From Neobacillus vireti (lineage in GTDB: Bacteria > Bacillota > Bacilli > Bacillales > Cytobacillaceae): 64,000 nt of DNA. Below, in pieces: positions 24,264-32,896 of this stretch. The notes below the pieces were generated by a model. That model was not told the origin of the DNA. It searched no databases and saw only the letters and a program-made list of their open reading frames with translations. The position numbers were made by a program, and so were the translations under genes. Within the stretch, counting starts at the first letter, position 1. Every line of letters begins with the position of its first letter. The DNA lies in the NCBI RefSeq assembly GCF_001026695.1, contig NZ_LDNB01000021.1:124001-188000 (forward strand), in the 5' to 3' direction.

Positions 24264-24908
24264 CTAAATGGACTTGCTTTCGTCTAATTTCGCTTCTTTT
24301 TCTAGTTGGGCAATTCTTGCATCGATGGTATTCCGGTAAAAGGAACTGTTCACTTGATGCTCTAGGCGGTCCAAATAGTTTTCAATGTCTTTAAACTTCG
24401 AGTAAGATTTATCCGAGTACGTATTGGAATCAAGCACCTGGTTGATGCGAACGTTGGCGCGGGTTACATTTTCGCGGCCCATTAATTCCATTCGGCGAAG
24501 ATTCATATCCTTTAGCTTGTGCTTCATTTCTTCATATTTTCTTTCTAAATCACTGAGCTGTCCTTTGACTTGTTCAAGTGAAGCACTGAGACGCTGGGCG
24601 CGGTCTGCATATTGCTGATGTTCAGCAGCAGCAAATTGATACAGCTCTGTTTCCCCTGCCTTCGAAGCAATTTCCGCTTGGTATTTTCTTTTTTCCGCTA
24701 ATTCAGCTGCCTGATGATATTCTCTCGTAAACTCATCCTTCAACGTATATTGACGTTCTAACAGCTTTCTAACCTTTTCTGTTTCCTGCTCACACTGGCG
24801 AAGGTATTGATTGAGCAAAGCAATTGGATTTTGTTTTTCTTTTTGATCAAGAACCTCGTGTAAATCGGCAGTAATGGTGTTTTTAATTCTCGTAAATAAC
24901 TTTGTCAT
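24264..24908 (-). CDS. pspA: PspA/IM30-family phage-shock protein (LiaH-like)
   Basis: A membrane-repair scaffold of 214 residues, almost entirely helical coiled coil (about 20-185: LLNQYLRQCEQETEKVRKLL ... LSDLERKYEEMKHKLKDMNL), with the amphipathic N-terminal helix MTKLFTRIKNTITADLHEVL. It is 20 bp downstream of a LiaI-like membrane anchor and directly upstream of liaFSR. This is the B. subtilis liaIH-FSR arrangement, so it is the likely target of LiaR. No convincing LiaR operator could be assigned by eye. Confidence 0.92.
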   Translation of the reverse strand: MTKLFTRIKNTITADLHEVLDQKEKQNPIALLNQYLRQCEQETEKVRKLLERQYTLKDEFTREYHQAAELAEKRKYQAEIASKAGETELYQFAAAEHQQYADRAQRLSASLEQVKGQLSDLERKYEEMKHKLKDMNLRRMELMGRENVTRANVRINQVLDSNTYSDKSYSKFKDIENYLDRLEHQVNSSFYRNTIDARIAQLEKEAKLDESKSI

Positions 24909-24928
24909 AATTATTCTCTCCTTTAAGC

Positions 24929-25276
24929 TTAATAATTTTTGATTTCATTCCATTGCTTTTCAAAGTTGGCAAATGGGTCAGAGTCTTCTTTGATCTTCGT
25001 GTGCTTGTTCTCGTTCCATTTTTTATAAACAAGGTAAAGCACGTATGCTGCTGCGACACCAATGATGGCTGGTGCATTGTGGATAGAAGCCATCAGGACG
25101 ATGAAGCCGATGAATCCAAGACCAATCTTTGCCCCAGTTGATTCAGTCTTTAAAAATTGCTTAATGATGAAATATAGGAGCACCACACTTACGGCTAACC
25201 CCACCATCGGGCCAATTGTTGAAAGCAAGATGAGAGCGGCAATCCCGCCAGCTACCAGTAAACCAAATTTTTTCAT
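24929..25276 (-). CDS. LiaI-like membrane anchor (lmo0954 family)
   Basis: A small membrane protein of 115 residues with three to four hydrophobic helices (about 3-20, 22-40, 50-65 and 68-85) and a charged C-terminus (NENKHTKIKEDSDPFANFEK). It is the companion of PspA-like proteins in Listeria and Bacillus and probably recruits PspA to the membrane. I choose the ATG at 25276 (MKKFGLLVAGGIAALILLS). The GTG at 25288 overlaps the AAAGGAG ribosome site. Confidence 0.85.
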   Translation of the reverse strand: MKKFGLLVAGGIAALILLSTIGPMVGLAVSVVLLYFIIKQFLKTESTGAKIGLGFIGFIVLMASIHNAPAIIGVAAAYVLYLVYKKWNENKHTKIKEDSDPFANFEKQWNEIKNY

Positions 25277-25378
25277 TTTGTCATTCACTCCTTTCTTTTC
25301 TTGATTTCATCTTACCTTTTTCTAAAGCTTTTCATAATTGCGCTAGAGCTTGATTTTTATATCAGTCCTGAGACGTAG

Positions 25379-25413
25379 AAAGGGTCAGCCTCCTAATGGA
25401 AACTGACCCTTTG
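25379..25413 (-). terminator. Terminator-like hairpin after the LysM-CAP gene
   Basis: On the minus strand AAAGGGTCAG and CTGACCCTTT pair across about 14 nt. The T tract after it is weak (CTTTCTACG). Confidence 0.6.
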
Positions 25414-25418
25414 CCACT

Positions 25419-26033
25419 TCATTTTGATATAAACATCTGTACCCAGTAGTACCTTTGGGAGCCACCTTTTGCATAGCCGACGCCGATGCGGGTAGACTGT
25501 GGACTTAAAATATTGGCGCGATGACCGGAACTATTCATCCACGCTTGAACAACAGATGCTGCTGTCGTTTGCCCGGCTGCAATATTTTCAGCTGCTGAAC
25601 GATAGGTAATCCCAAAGTTCTTCATCATATCAAAGGGACTGCCATAGGTTGGGCTCGTATGACTAAAATAATTTTTGTCGCGCATATCCATTGCCTTATA
25701 GCGGGCTACCCTTGAGAGTTCCCAATCTGCTGTTAATGGCTTTAGACCATTCTTCGCCCGTTCTTGGTTGGTTAACTGGATGACCTGACTTTCAATTGAT
25801 TTTACAGCGCCTAAATCAGGGATGTTTACCTTTTGACCCGGATAAATCAAATTAGGATTTTTAAATTGCGGGTTTGCTTGAATAATCTCCGTAATTCCAA
25901 CCTGATACCTGACGGCAATTTTCCAAAGGGAGTCCCCCGGCTGAACGGTGTATACTTGCTGGGCAAACGAGACACTTGGAATACATAAAAGAGATAGTAA
26001 AAACAGAAAACAAAGCCAAAAAGATTTTTTCAT
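25419..26033 (-). CDS. Secreted LysM-CAP domain protein (YkwD-like)
   Basis: An exported protein of 204 residues. A signal peptide (1-24, ending SVSFA) precedes one LysM domain (about 26-72: YTVQPGDSLWKIAVRYQVGI, NLIYPGQKVNIP), which should bind peptidoglycan or spore cortex. A CAP/SCP domain follows (about 83-203: LTNQERAKNGLKPLTADWEL ... YFSHTSPTYGSPFDMM ... AENIAAG ... HRANILSP ... YWVQMF) with the usual His and Glu residues. Related proteins occur in Bacillus spore coats and walls. The biochemical role of bacterial CAP domains is unresolved. Confidence 0.9.
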   Translation of the reverse strand: MKKSFWLCFLFLLSLLCIPSVSFAQQVYTVQPGDSLWKIAVRYQVGITEIIQANPQFKNPNLIYPGQKVNIPDLGAVKSIESQVIQLTNQERAKNGLKPLTADWELSRVARYKAMDMRDKNYFSHTSPTYGSPFDMMKNFGITYRSAAENIAAGQTTAASVVQAWMNSSGHRANILSPQSTRIGVGYAKGGSQRYYWVQMFISK

Positions 26034-26140
26034 TTTTTCGCCTCCTCCGAATATATAATTTTGATTTCAGGCTCAAAATATACAAGGAACTGAAAAATTA
26101 TATTTAGCTGGCCATTAGCGGGCTTTCGGAGGAGCAAAAT

Positions 26141-26515
26141 GTGAGCGATATTTCATGGATGACCTATATTATGTTAATTTTAGCAAGCTACCGTTTAACC
26201 CATTTAATTGTTTTTGATAAAATTACCGAATTTATCCGCAAGCCATTTGTGAAAAAAGTAAAAGTAGAAACGGATACTGGCACTGAAACAAAGGAAGTCC
26301 CGACATCGATGTTTGGTTATCTCTTGAAATGTTATTGGTGTGCCGGTGTTTGGAGTGCCGTTTTACTTGGAGGTGCCTATTTACTTTTTCCAAGAGTAAC
26401 CTTCGTGGTTATTCTCATTTTCTCAATTGCCGGCGGCCAGTCGATCCTTGAAACCTTTGTCGGCGTCAATATTAAAAAGGTGGATTATTATTCGGAACTA
26501 AAGAAAAAAGATTGA
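26141..26515 (+). CDS. DUF1360 family membrane protein
   Basis: A protein of 124 residues that I recognise as DUF1360, found in spore-forming bacilli and of unknown function. Helices lie at about 6-22, 70-87 and 88-105. Between them is FGYLLKCYWCAGVWSAVLLG, a C-x-x-C pair in a family-typical context, and ILASYRLTHLIVFDKI near the N-terminus is typical. The start is a GTG with GGAGGAG six bases upstream. It is divergent from the LysM-CAP gene. Confidence 0.8.
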   Translation: MSDISWMTYIMLILASYRLTHLIVFDKITEFIRKPFVKKVKVETDTGTETKEVPTSMFGYLLKCYWCAGVWSAVLLGGAYLLFPRVTFVVILIFSIAGGQSILETFVGVNIKKVDYYSELKKKD

Positions 26516-26597
26516 CAAAGCCCGATAATAAGCAAGATACGTCCCCTCTCTGCATATATCTTTAGAAGAGCTTAAGCAGGAATAAGGGGGAACTTGA

Positions 26598-26771
26598 ATG
26601 ACTGCTATATGGTTAACTACAACCATTGGTTTTGTTCTTTGCCTTGGTTTAGTGGGCGGAATGATCTTTCATTTTTTAGGCAGAGCTCTTGATTCAGAAG
26701 ATGCTGTTCGAATTGACAAATTAAACAGTGAAGAGGAAGAATTATTTTTTCCAACAGAGGATGAACCCTGA
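26598..26771 (+). CDS. Small membrane protein, 57 residues
   Basis: One hydrophobic helix (about 4-27: IWLTTTIGFVLCLGLVGGMI) is followed by an acidic cytoplasmic-type tail (DSEDAVRIDKLNSEEEELFF, ending EDEP). AAGGGGGAA precedes the ATG, and a perfect terminator overlaps the stop codon. The size and helix-then-acidic-tail layout recall CcoS-like oxidase assembly proteins, but the CcoS motif is missing, so I leave it unnamed. Confidence 0.7.
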   Translation: MTAIWLTTTIGFVLCLGLVGGMIFHFLGRALDSEDAVRIDKLNSEEEELFFPTEDEP

Positions 26772-26796
26772 CTAATCAGGTTTCATCCTTTTTTCT
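26758..26796 (+). terminator. Terminator of the 57-residue gene
   Basis: GGATGAA-CCTGA and TCAGG-TTCATCC pair around a short loop, followed by TTTTTTC. The stem includes the stop codon. Confidence 0.85.
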
Positions 26797-26872
26797 TTTT
26801 ACCTTTTTCACATGATTTTCTCACTTTAGGAAAAATTAAACACGAGTTCATTATAAAGCTGGAGGAGTATGT

Positions 26873-28402
26873 ATGAGTTCATCTGAAAAAATCCCACAAT
26901 TTCCAAAGACATATTGGCGTGAAATCGAATTACCTGCTTTTCGGAAATTAACTGAAGATTTATCTGTCGATGTAGCAATTGTTGGCGCCGGAATAACTGG
27001 TATTACAGCCGCATATTTACTTTCAAAGGAAGGAAAGAAAGTTGCCTTACTTGATGCTGGCAGCGTTTTAAATGGGACTACCGGACATACAACGGCAAAA
27101 GTAACCGCGCAGCATGGATTAGTATATGATGAATTTATCAATCATTTTGGTGAAGAAAGGGCCCGCCTCTATTTCGAATCCCATATGAATGCCATTCAGT
27201 TCGTCGAAAGTAGTGTGAAGGAAAAGGCAATAGATTGTGATTTCAGCAATGAAGACGCCTATATGTATGCAACGACCGAGGAATATGCAGAAAAGCTAAA
27301 AACGGAATGGGAAGCCTATAAAACGCTTGGAATCGATGGTGCCTTAAAGGATACTATCCCCTTTCCTATCCCAGTTAAAGCGGCCTTACTTATGCGGAAA
27401 CAGGGTCAGTTTCACCCACTTAAATTCTTGAAGTTTCTTTTGGATGAGGCTGTTAAGAGTGGCTGTTCTGTATTCGAAAATACTGTTGCTTCCGACATTG
27501 AGGACGATAAGACCCAGCCAAAGGTGGTTACCAAGTCCGGACAAAAAGTCAGTTGTAATCAGGTAATTATCGCCTCACACTTTCCATTTTACGATTTACC
27601 TGGCCTTTATTTTGCAAGGATGCATGCGGATAGATCTTACGCTATCGGAATAAAAACGGATAAAGACTACCCTGGAGGCATGTATATCAGCGCTGACAGC
27701 CCATCCCGTTCCATCCGCTATACACCGATTGATGGAGAAAAGTTAATTATTATTGGCGGAGAAAATCATAAAACGGGACAAGGCATTGATACAATTAAGC
27801 ATTACGATGCACTTGAAGACTTTGCGGAAGAGGTTTTTGGCATTAAGGAATACGATTACCGCTGGTCGGCGCAGGATTTAGTCACCCTTGATAAGCTTCC
27901 ATATATTGGTCCAATCACGGCAGAGCGTGAGCAAATATTGGTGGCAACGGGTTATAAAAAGTGGGGCATGACCACAGGTATCCTTGCCGGACACTTATTG
28001 ACCGATTATGTCCTCGGCCGGGATACCCCCTACAAAGAGCTCTACTCACCATCGCGATTCCAGGCTGATCCAGATTTAAAAAGCGTTGTAACAACCAATG
28101 CCGATGTCGCTAAGCACCTCATTAAAGGCAAGCTTGAGTATACGGACAAGGCTCCTGATGACTTGCAGGTTGGTGAAGGTTCGGTTGTCATGTTTAACGG
28201 AAAAAGAGCCGGTGCCTACAAGGATGAAAATGGTAAGCTATATGTTGTCGACACCACTTGTCAGCATCTTGGCTGTGAATGTGAATGGAATCGGGCTGAA
28301 AAAACGTGGGATTGCCCGTGCCACGGATCACGGTATGCCTATTCCGGCGACGTCATCGAAGGTCCCACCAAAAAACCGCTGCCATTGCTTTCAGAAGAGT
28401 AG
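26873..28402 (+). CDS. yhfW: FAD-dependent oxidoreductase with C-terminal Rieske domain (YhfW-like)
   Basis: A cytosolic flavoprotein of 509 residues. The N-terminal DAO-type FAD domain begins VDVAIVGAGITGITAAYLLS (about 32-51) with GTTGHTTAKVTAQHG near 74. The C-terminal Rieske [2Fe-2S] domain carries CxH (Cys463, His465) and CxxH (Cys481, His484). The length is the same as B. subtilis YhfW. The substrate is unknown, and the domain pairing suggests electron transfer from an amine or similar reductant to the cluster. GCTGGAGGAG precedes the ATG. Monocistronic. Confidence 0.93.
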   Translation: MSSSEKIPQFPKTYWREIELPAFRKLTEDLSVDVAIVGAGITGITAAYLLSKEGKKVALLDAGSVLNGTTGHTTAKVTAQHGLVYDEFINHFGEERARLYFESHMNAIQFVESSVKEKAIDCDFSNEDAYMYATTEEYAEKLKTEWEAYKTLGIDGALKDTIPFPIPVKAALLMRKQGQFHPLKFLKFLLDEAVKSGCSVFENTVASDIEDDKTQPKVVTKSGQKVSCNQVIIASHFPFYDLPGLYFARMHADRSYAIGIKTDKDYPGGMYISADSPSRSIRYTPIDGEKLIIIGGENHKTGQGIDTIKHYDALEDFAEEVFGIKEYDYRWSAQDLVTLDKLPYIGPITAEREQILVATGYKKWGMTTGILAGHLLTDYVLGRDTPYKELYSPSRFQADPDLKSVVTTNADVAKHLIKGKLEYTDKAPDDLQVGEGSVVMFNGKRAGAYKDENGKLYVVDTTCQHLGCECEWNRAEKTWDCPCHGSRYAYSGDVIEGPTKKPLPLLSEE

Positions 28403-28420
28403 GATTTATGGTGCAACCCA

Positions 28421-28452
28421 AAAAAGCCTCCCAACTCACGGGAGGCGTTTCA
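28421..28452. terminator. Bidirectional terminator between yhfW and the 44-residue gene
   Basis: GCCTCCC and GGGAGGC pair across a 7-nt loop. A-runs lie on the left and GTTT on the right, serving both converging transcripts. Confidence 0.8.
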
Positions 28453-28455
28453 TTG

Positions 28456-28590
28456 TTATTTACTGTTTGGCCGGTTTCGTTTTAAATCTTCCCCAGTTGT
28501 AAATTCGACCAGCTCTGAGCTTGTTTTCATTGGCTTTTTCGTGTTGTTGTTCCGCTGGGCATTGGCATTCCCTAGTTTCGTTCTTCCCAC
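28456..28590 (-). CDS. Small basic hydrophilic protein, 44 residues
   Basis: A GTG-started frame with an excellent AAAGGAGATG ribosome site eight bases upstream encodes a 44-residue, Asn/Lys/Arg-rich protein (MGRTKLGNANAQRNNNTKKP...LKRNRPNSK). It ends at a strong terminator. Composition and size resemble small acid-soluble spore proteins of the minor classes (SspN/SspO-like), but I could not match a specific family. A longer frame in another phase over the same DNA lacks a ribosome site and is not believed. Confidence 0.6.
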   Translation of the reverse strand: MGRTKLGNANAQRNNNTKKPMKTSSELVEFTTGEDLKRNRPNSK

Positions 28591-28647
28591 AGCTACCATC
28601 TCCTTTCCTAAGAAATTCATTGATAGTATGCTTGAATTCAGGCAAAC

Positions 28648-30111
28648 CTATTCGAGGACGGGTGCCTTACGAAAGGCTGTCATTTGCTCAAACGCATAGG
28701 CCGTTTGAATTAACAGCGGTTCACTAAAAGCCGATCCAGCAAAAGTAATTCCAACTGGCTCTCCTGCCGCTGTGTAACCTGCAGGGACTGCTACAGTCGG
28801 ATAGCCAGCTTTAGCACTGATATGTGAACCTTCCTCACTTGGAAAAACAATCACATCCAGATTATATTTTTCTAGAGCAAAATCAATTCCTTGCTCGGTT
28901 GCATGGTAGAGGTCAAATTCCAATGCTTCCACATAGGCAGCTTCAGTTAATGTACCGCTCGTCTTTTCTGATCTTTGGAGCACGGCCTGCCCGTATTTTA
29001 GCATTTTTTCTTCATCCTTATCATTAAACTCAATCAGATCAGCTAAAGTTCTTACAGGTATGGACGGGTGCAATTGACTCAAATATGCATTTAAGTCTGG
29101 TTTAAATTCATACGTTAAAACATTATTTTTCCAAGCTGCTTTAGCAGAAGGAATAACAATATTTTCGATAACTTCGGCACCTGAGGTTTTTAATACTTCA
29201 AATGCTGTTGCCACCACTGTTTGTTTTTCCTTACTTAAAAGCTCGATAAATCCTTCCGCAGCGATACCGATTCGTTTTCCTTTAAGACCATCTTTCAAAA
29301 GAAATTCAGTAAAGTCGAATCCATTGAATGGATTTGTATTGGTGATAGGGTCGCGCCCGTCTTTTCCACATAGTGCATTCAATAGGAGAGCGGCATCCTC
29401 AACGGTTCTAGCCATCGGCCCTGCGGTATCCTGAGTATGGGCGATAGGAATGATACCCCGTCTACTAATAAGGCCCACTGTTGGCTTGATTCCAACTAAC
29501 GAATTCTGGCAGGATGGATTTAAAATCGATCCGGATGTTTCCGTTCCAACTGCGGCGGCAGCAAAGGTTGCGGCAATCGCAGCGCCCGATCCAGAGCTTG
29601 AGCCGCCGACATCAAACGCACCAGGTCCATACGGATTTAATACCTGACCGCCGCGTGAGCTATAGCCACTTTTCATTCCGAGGGCCATGAAATTTGCCCA
29701 CTCGGTCATATTTGTTTTTCCGAGAATAACAGCGCCAGCATTGCGTAATTGCTCGGCTACAAAAGAATCCTGAAGCGCAATTGAATCCTTTAAGGCAAGA
29801 GATCCGGCACTTGTATGCATTTTGTCATGCGTATCAATATTATCTTTTATTAAAATTGGAATCCCGTGTAGCCGGCTTCGCGGTCCTGATTCTTTCCGTT
29901 CAGCATCAAGTGCTTCAGCAATATGCAAGGCGTCAGGATTCACTTCCAGAACGGAATGAAGACCGCTGTCGTAAACGGAAATTCTATGTAAATACATTAG
30001 GACCAGTTCTTTCGCTGTAAGCTCACCACACTCCATTTTTTCTTGAAGCTGGCTGATCGTTGCTTCCTCTAGCCAGTCATCATGCCATTTTTTTAATTTT
30101 GGATTTTCCAT
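28648..30111 (-). CDS. Amidase signature family hydrolase
   Basis: A cytosolic amidase of 487 residues. The Ser-cisSer-Lys catalytic triad is visible: Lys89 (PILIKDNIDT), the Gly/Ser stretch GGSSSGSGAA (169-178) with the cis-Ser, and the nucleophile Ser195 (GTETSGSILNPS). It lacks the GatA neighbours GatB/GatC and is therefore unlikely to be the tRNA amidotransferase subunit. The substrate is unknown, probably small amides. CGGAGGGGAAAC precedes the ATG. Monocistronic. Confidence 0.9.
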   Translation of the reverse strand: MENPKLKKWHDDWLEEATISQLQEKMECGELTAKELVLMYLHRISVYDSGLHSVLEVNPDALHIAEALDAERKESGPRSRLHGIPILIKDNIDTHDKMHTSAGSLALKDSIALQDSFVAEQLRNAGAVILGKTNMTEWANFMALGMKSGYSSRGGQVLNPYGPGAFDVGGSSSGSGAAIAATFAAAAVGTETSGSILNPSCQNSLVGIKPTVGLISRRGIIPIAHTQDTAGPMARTVEDAALLLNALCGKDGRDPITNTNPFNGFDFTEFLLKDGLKGKRIGIAAEGFIELLSKEKQTVVATAFEVLKTSGAEVIENIVIPSAKAAWKNNVLTYEFKPDLNAYLSQLHPSIPVRTLADLIEFNDKDEEKMLKYGQAVLQRSEKTSGTLTEAAYVEALEFDLYHATEQGIDFALEKYNLDVIVFPSEEGSHISAKAGYPTVAVPAGYTAAGEPVGITFAGSAFSEPLLIQTAYAFEQMTAFRKAPVLE

Positions 30112-30243
30112 CGTTTCCCCTCCGTTTCTCTTTTTTACTATTCAAGATGAGCGGCGGAATTCCTCTTTTTTATACAAAACTAATAGGGCGTTTCACAATC
30201 TAGATTTATTGATTCCTTATAGCTCCGCGCCGCCCCTTCACCA

Positions 30244-30274
30244 AACAAAAAACAGTGGGATTTCTCCCACTGCC
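30244..30274 (-). terminator. Helicase gene terminator
   Basis: On the minus strand CAGTGGGA-GAAA-TCCCACTG is followed by TTTTTTG. Confidence 0.9.
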
Positions 30275-30275
30275 T

Positions 30276-31421
30276 TTATCTTCTAAGCTTTTGATTTTTT
30301 TGTCCTTCTTCAGCAATTTTACCTTGATAAAAAACTCTTTTATAGAGCGGGACCTTTAACTCGCGGCAATAACGCTTCAGTTCTCTTTCTTCCCTTTCGG
30401 TCACAAGCGAGATGACGATTCCATCTGCCCCCATCCGCCCAGTTCTACCGGCTCGGTGGACATATTGCGAAATATCCTTCGGAAGATCGATCTGAACCAC
30501 ATGGGTGATCCCTTGAATATCAAGACCTCTGGCCGCGACATCTGTAGCAATAAGCATGTTCATTTTTCCATCCCGGAAAGCCTTTAACGCAGCTTGGCGC
30601 TCGAGCTTTTTCATGTCGCTATGGAGGATTCCGGTTGAAAGCTCTTTAAAGCGAAACTTTTCTTTAAACACTTCTATTTCACCAATGTCATTAATAAACG
30701 CAAGCGATTTACTATCATCTAGGCGGGTAATTTTTTCTAAAAGCTTGATTTTATCCCTTGGTTCGCACAAGAAATAGATATGTTCTACGTCTCCTGAAGA
30801 GGCTGCCTCATCCTTTTCAATGCGAATGATCTCTGGAGACTTTGTGATCGCGATTGCCTGCTGTTCAATCCCCGGTTTCATCGTTGCCGAGAATAACAAG
30901 ACTTGACGGTCACTCATCGTGGATTTAACAATGCTTTGAACCGTGTTAAGGTGTTCAGAGATCAGGAGCTGGTCTCCCTCATCCAAAACAATCATTTTGA
31001 CTTCATGCATTTTTACCTTTTTCTGCTTGATCAACTCAAGCAACCTGCCCGGTGTCGCGAAAATAACTTGGGGACGTTTTTTTAATTTTTCCAACTGCCG
31101 TTTGACGTTGGCGCCGCCAATAATCGAAGTGCCTCTAATGCCGCTTCCCTCTGACCATTTTTGGAATTCTTGATACACCTGCATGATTAGCTCTTGCGAG
31201 GAGGCGAGGACCACTGCTTGTAAGGATGGCAGATTGGCATCGATTGAATTTAACAATGGAAGTAAATAAGCAAGCGTCTTACCAGTTCCTGTCGGTGACT
31301 CGGCAATCAAATCTTTTCCGTCAAGAATCATCGGGACTGCAGCAACTTGAATCGAAGTAGGCTGCTCGAATCCTGACTTTTGCCATGCTTCCTGTAAAAA
31401 AGGCTTTAAATTATCTAACAT
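30276..31421 (-). CDS. DEAD-box-type ATP-dependent RNA helicase (YfmL-like)
   Basis: A two-domain RNA helicase of 381 residues. Motif Q is at FEQPTSIQ (18-25) and motif I is SPTGTGKT (42-49). Motif II reads DEGD (147-150) instead of DEAD. Motif III is FSATM, and motif VI is HRAGRTGR near 321. The size fits the minimal YfmL group that acts in ribosome maturation, with only a short basic tail (KNQKLRR). The Ala-to-Gly change in motif II keeps both acidic residues, so activity is likely retained. Confidence 0.9.
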   Translation of the reverse strand: MLDNLKPFLQEAWQKSGFEQPTSIQVAAVPMILDGKDLIAESPTGTGKTLAYLLPLLNSIDANLPSLQAVVLASSQELIMQVYQEFQKWSEGSGIRGTSIIGGANVKRQLEKLKKRPQVIFATPGRLLELIKQKKVKMHEVKMIVLDEGDQLLISEHLNTVQSIVKSTMSDRQVLLFSATMKPGIEQQAIAITKSPEIIRIEKDEAASSGDVEHIYFLCEPRDKIKLLEKITRLDDSKSLAFINDIGEIEVFKEKFRFKELSTGILHSDMKKLERQAALKAFRDGKMNMLIATDVAARGLDIQGITHVVQIDLPKDISQYVHRAGRTGRMGADGIVISLVTEREERELKRYCRELKVPLYKRVFYQGKIAEEGQKNQKLRR

Positions 31422-31528
31422 AATATACTCCTTTATGTATAGTCATTTTCCATATTATTTGTTTATCCATATCTTATTGATACTAACTTAATAACCCTGA
31501 GGTGTCTAGTGATCAACGAACGTGTGAA

Positions 31529-31828
31529 TCATGATTTAGTATTTAAATAGAGGACAATCCAGACCATATGATATACCAAGACGGAGAAATAAAGGACACA
31601 GGTAGAAATCAAAAGCTTCTTAATCCACCCTTTTAATGGTCGAAGGTAAAATAAACCTAGCAGGGCTAACGGTAAGAAGATTTTAATCAGATAAAAATAA
31701 GACCAGCTTTTGGCAATGAAAAACTGCATTACCGGATTCCCTTCCTCTACAAAACCTGAAACAATCCCAAGATGGGTCATGACCGCATCCACCACACCGG
31801 CAATAAGCAGGAATAAACAAAGTCTCAT
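31529..31828 (-). CDS. DUF5658 family membrane protein
   Basis: A membrane protein of 99 residues with three hydrophobic helices (about 2-20, 43-63 and 72-94). The stretch VVDAVMTHLGIVSGFVEEGN, then PVMQFF is characteristic of the DUF5658 family as I remember it (D-x-x-x-T-x-x-G...E-x-N-P). Function unknown. GGAGGTTGAACG precedes the ATG. Monocistronic. Confidence 0.75.
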   Translation of the reverse strand: MRLCLFLLIAGVVDAVMTHLGIVSGFVEEGNPVMQFFIAKSWSYFYLIKIFLPLALLGLFYLRPLKGWIKKLLISTCVLYFSVLVYHMVWIVLYLNTKS

Positions 31829-32109
31829 CGTTCAACCTCCATTAAAATGATCAGTATCCATTATTTCTATCCTTTCGCACAATTATTCGTGCTTTATTGA
31901 GAACACCTTGAGTGTATGAAGGCTGACTTTGAGAGTAGTCCATTGTTTTATTATATAATATTTTTCTTTTAAAATGCACAATTTTGTTCTTAATTAAGGT
32001 GCATCTTTACAAAAAAAAACTGCACATTATGAGCAGCTCTAGTTAATCAAAGGTTCGTAATGCTAATTTATATTGGTTGCGATTCATTTCTTCTGATTGA
32101 ATGATTTTA

Positions 32110-32361
32110 TCATGAGAGTTCAGTTAGTTTTACTGCCATGAGCCGGAAATGCATCGGTTCCAGTTCGTTAACAACGACATTCATTCCGAGTGCTTGTAAA
32201 TTTGCGATCAGCGGCTCCCCGCGATGCGGTAAATGAATTTCAAAAATGGTACCCACAGGTGCTGCTTTAATAAAGTTTAATATTTCCCGGCGCGGATGTT
32301 CACCCTTTGCTACACGCTCGCGGATATCCATGATGGCTTTTTTATCAACAATCTCAAACAT
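32110..32361 (-). CDS. DUF2249-like protein behind an FNR-type promoter
   Basis: A soluble protein of 83 residues. MDIRERVAKGEHPRREILNF, VGTIFEIHLPHRGEPLIANL and QALG follow the DUF2249 pattern (a TusA-like fold with Pro-Arg-x-x-I-L and E-P-L-I). Such proteins are frequent near denitrification and anaerobic genes. GGGGGTTCTGAAATT precedes the ATG. The promoter carries a perfect FNR-type palindrome at -41.5, so anaerobic expression is likely. The family call is moderate and the regulation call is stronger. Confidence 0.7.
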   Translation of the reverse strand: MFEIVDKKAIMDIRERVAKGEHPRREILNFIKAAPVGTIFEIHLPHRGEPLIANLQALGMNVVVNELEPMHFRLMAVKLTELS

Positions 32362-32393
32362 AATTTCAGAACCCCCTTGGCTATTTTACGCTC

Positions 32394-32435
32394 ATTGTAG
32401 CACCTTTTTCTTCGAAAGGAATTGATTTATATCAA
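32394..32435 (-). promoter_or_regulatory. FNR-type class II promoter of the DUF2249-like gene
   Basis: TTGATTTATATCAA (32422-32435) is a perfect TTGAT-N4-ATCAA palindrome. On the minus strand TACAAT (32399-32394) is the -10. Placing +1 seven bases past it puts the palindrome centre at -41.5, the canonical class II FNR/CRP activating position. Confidence 0.8.
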
Positions 32436-32631
32436 GTCAAAGGCTTAGATTAAAACTTCGTAAAAGCAGCGCAACCCGTTGAAATTCCTGGCTTTATACA
32501 AAAATACGGTAATTATTTTGAAAAATGAAATTTCGAAAGATTTGTGAACATTAATGTCAAATTGATATTAGCTTGTGGGATTGGTGATAAAATGAACAAC
32601 AATAAGATAACAATATAACGGGGTTGAAAAT

Positions 32632-32862
32632 ATGATTAAGAAGATTTCTCTTATCGCTTCGCTGTTGTTTTTTCTACTAGGGAGCAATGTTTTTGCAACT
32701 GAACAGTTAGATAAGTGGACAAACCACGCATCCTCGATAACAAAAAAGACTGGCGCTGAAGAGCCTTCATTTAAAGATTATGTTGTACCAGGTACAGTTG
32801 GTTTATTGATCGTCGTTGGCTTCGGAAGCTATTGGCTAATTTACAGAAGAAAACAAGCCTAA
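32632..32862 (+). CDS. Small exported/membrane-anchored protein, 76 residues
   Basis: An N-terminal signal sequence (1-23, MIKKISLIASLLFFLLGSNV, cleavage after VFA) is followed by a short polar segment and a C-terminal membrane helix (about 51-71: VVPGTVGLLIVVGFGSYWLI) ending YRRKQA. The predicted mature form is a short extracellular segment anchored by one helix. GGGGTTGAAAAT precedes the ATG. No family is recognised. A terminator follows the stop. Confidence 0.7.
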   Translation: MIKKISLIASLLFFLLGSNVFATEQLDKWTNHASSITKKTGAEEPSFKDYVVPGTVGLLIVVGFGSYWLIYRRKQA

Positions 32863-32896
32863 CCGTCAAAATAAAATGGTATTTATCCCACTTTTT

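Noticed and set aside
25289..25380. LiaR operator upstream of the liaI-like gene
   Set aside because: CGTCTCAGGACT near 25365 has some resemblance to published LiaR/VraR sites, but not enough symmetry to call by eye. A motif scan is needed.
26598..26771. CcoS-type cytochrome oxidase assembly protein
   Set aside because: Helix plus acidic tail is similar, but the conserved CcoS motif is missing and no cco genes are nearby.
28460..28645. 61-codon minus-strand frame with several Cys residues
   Set aside because: It has no good start signal. A frame in another phase (28456-28590) has the strong ribosome site and ends at the terminator.
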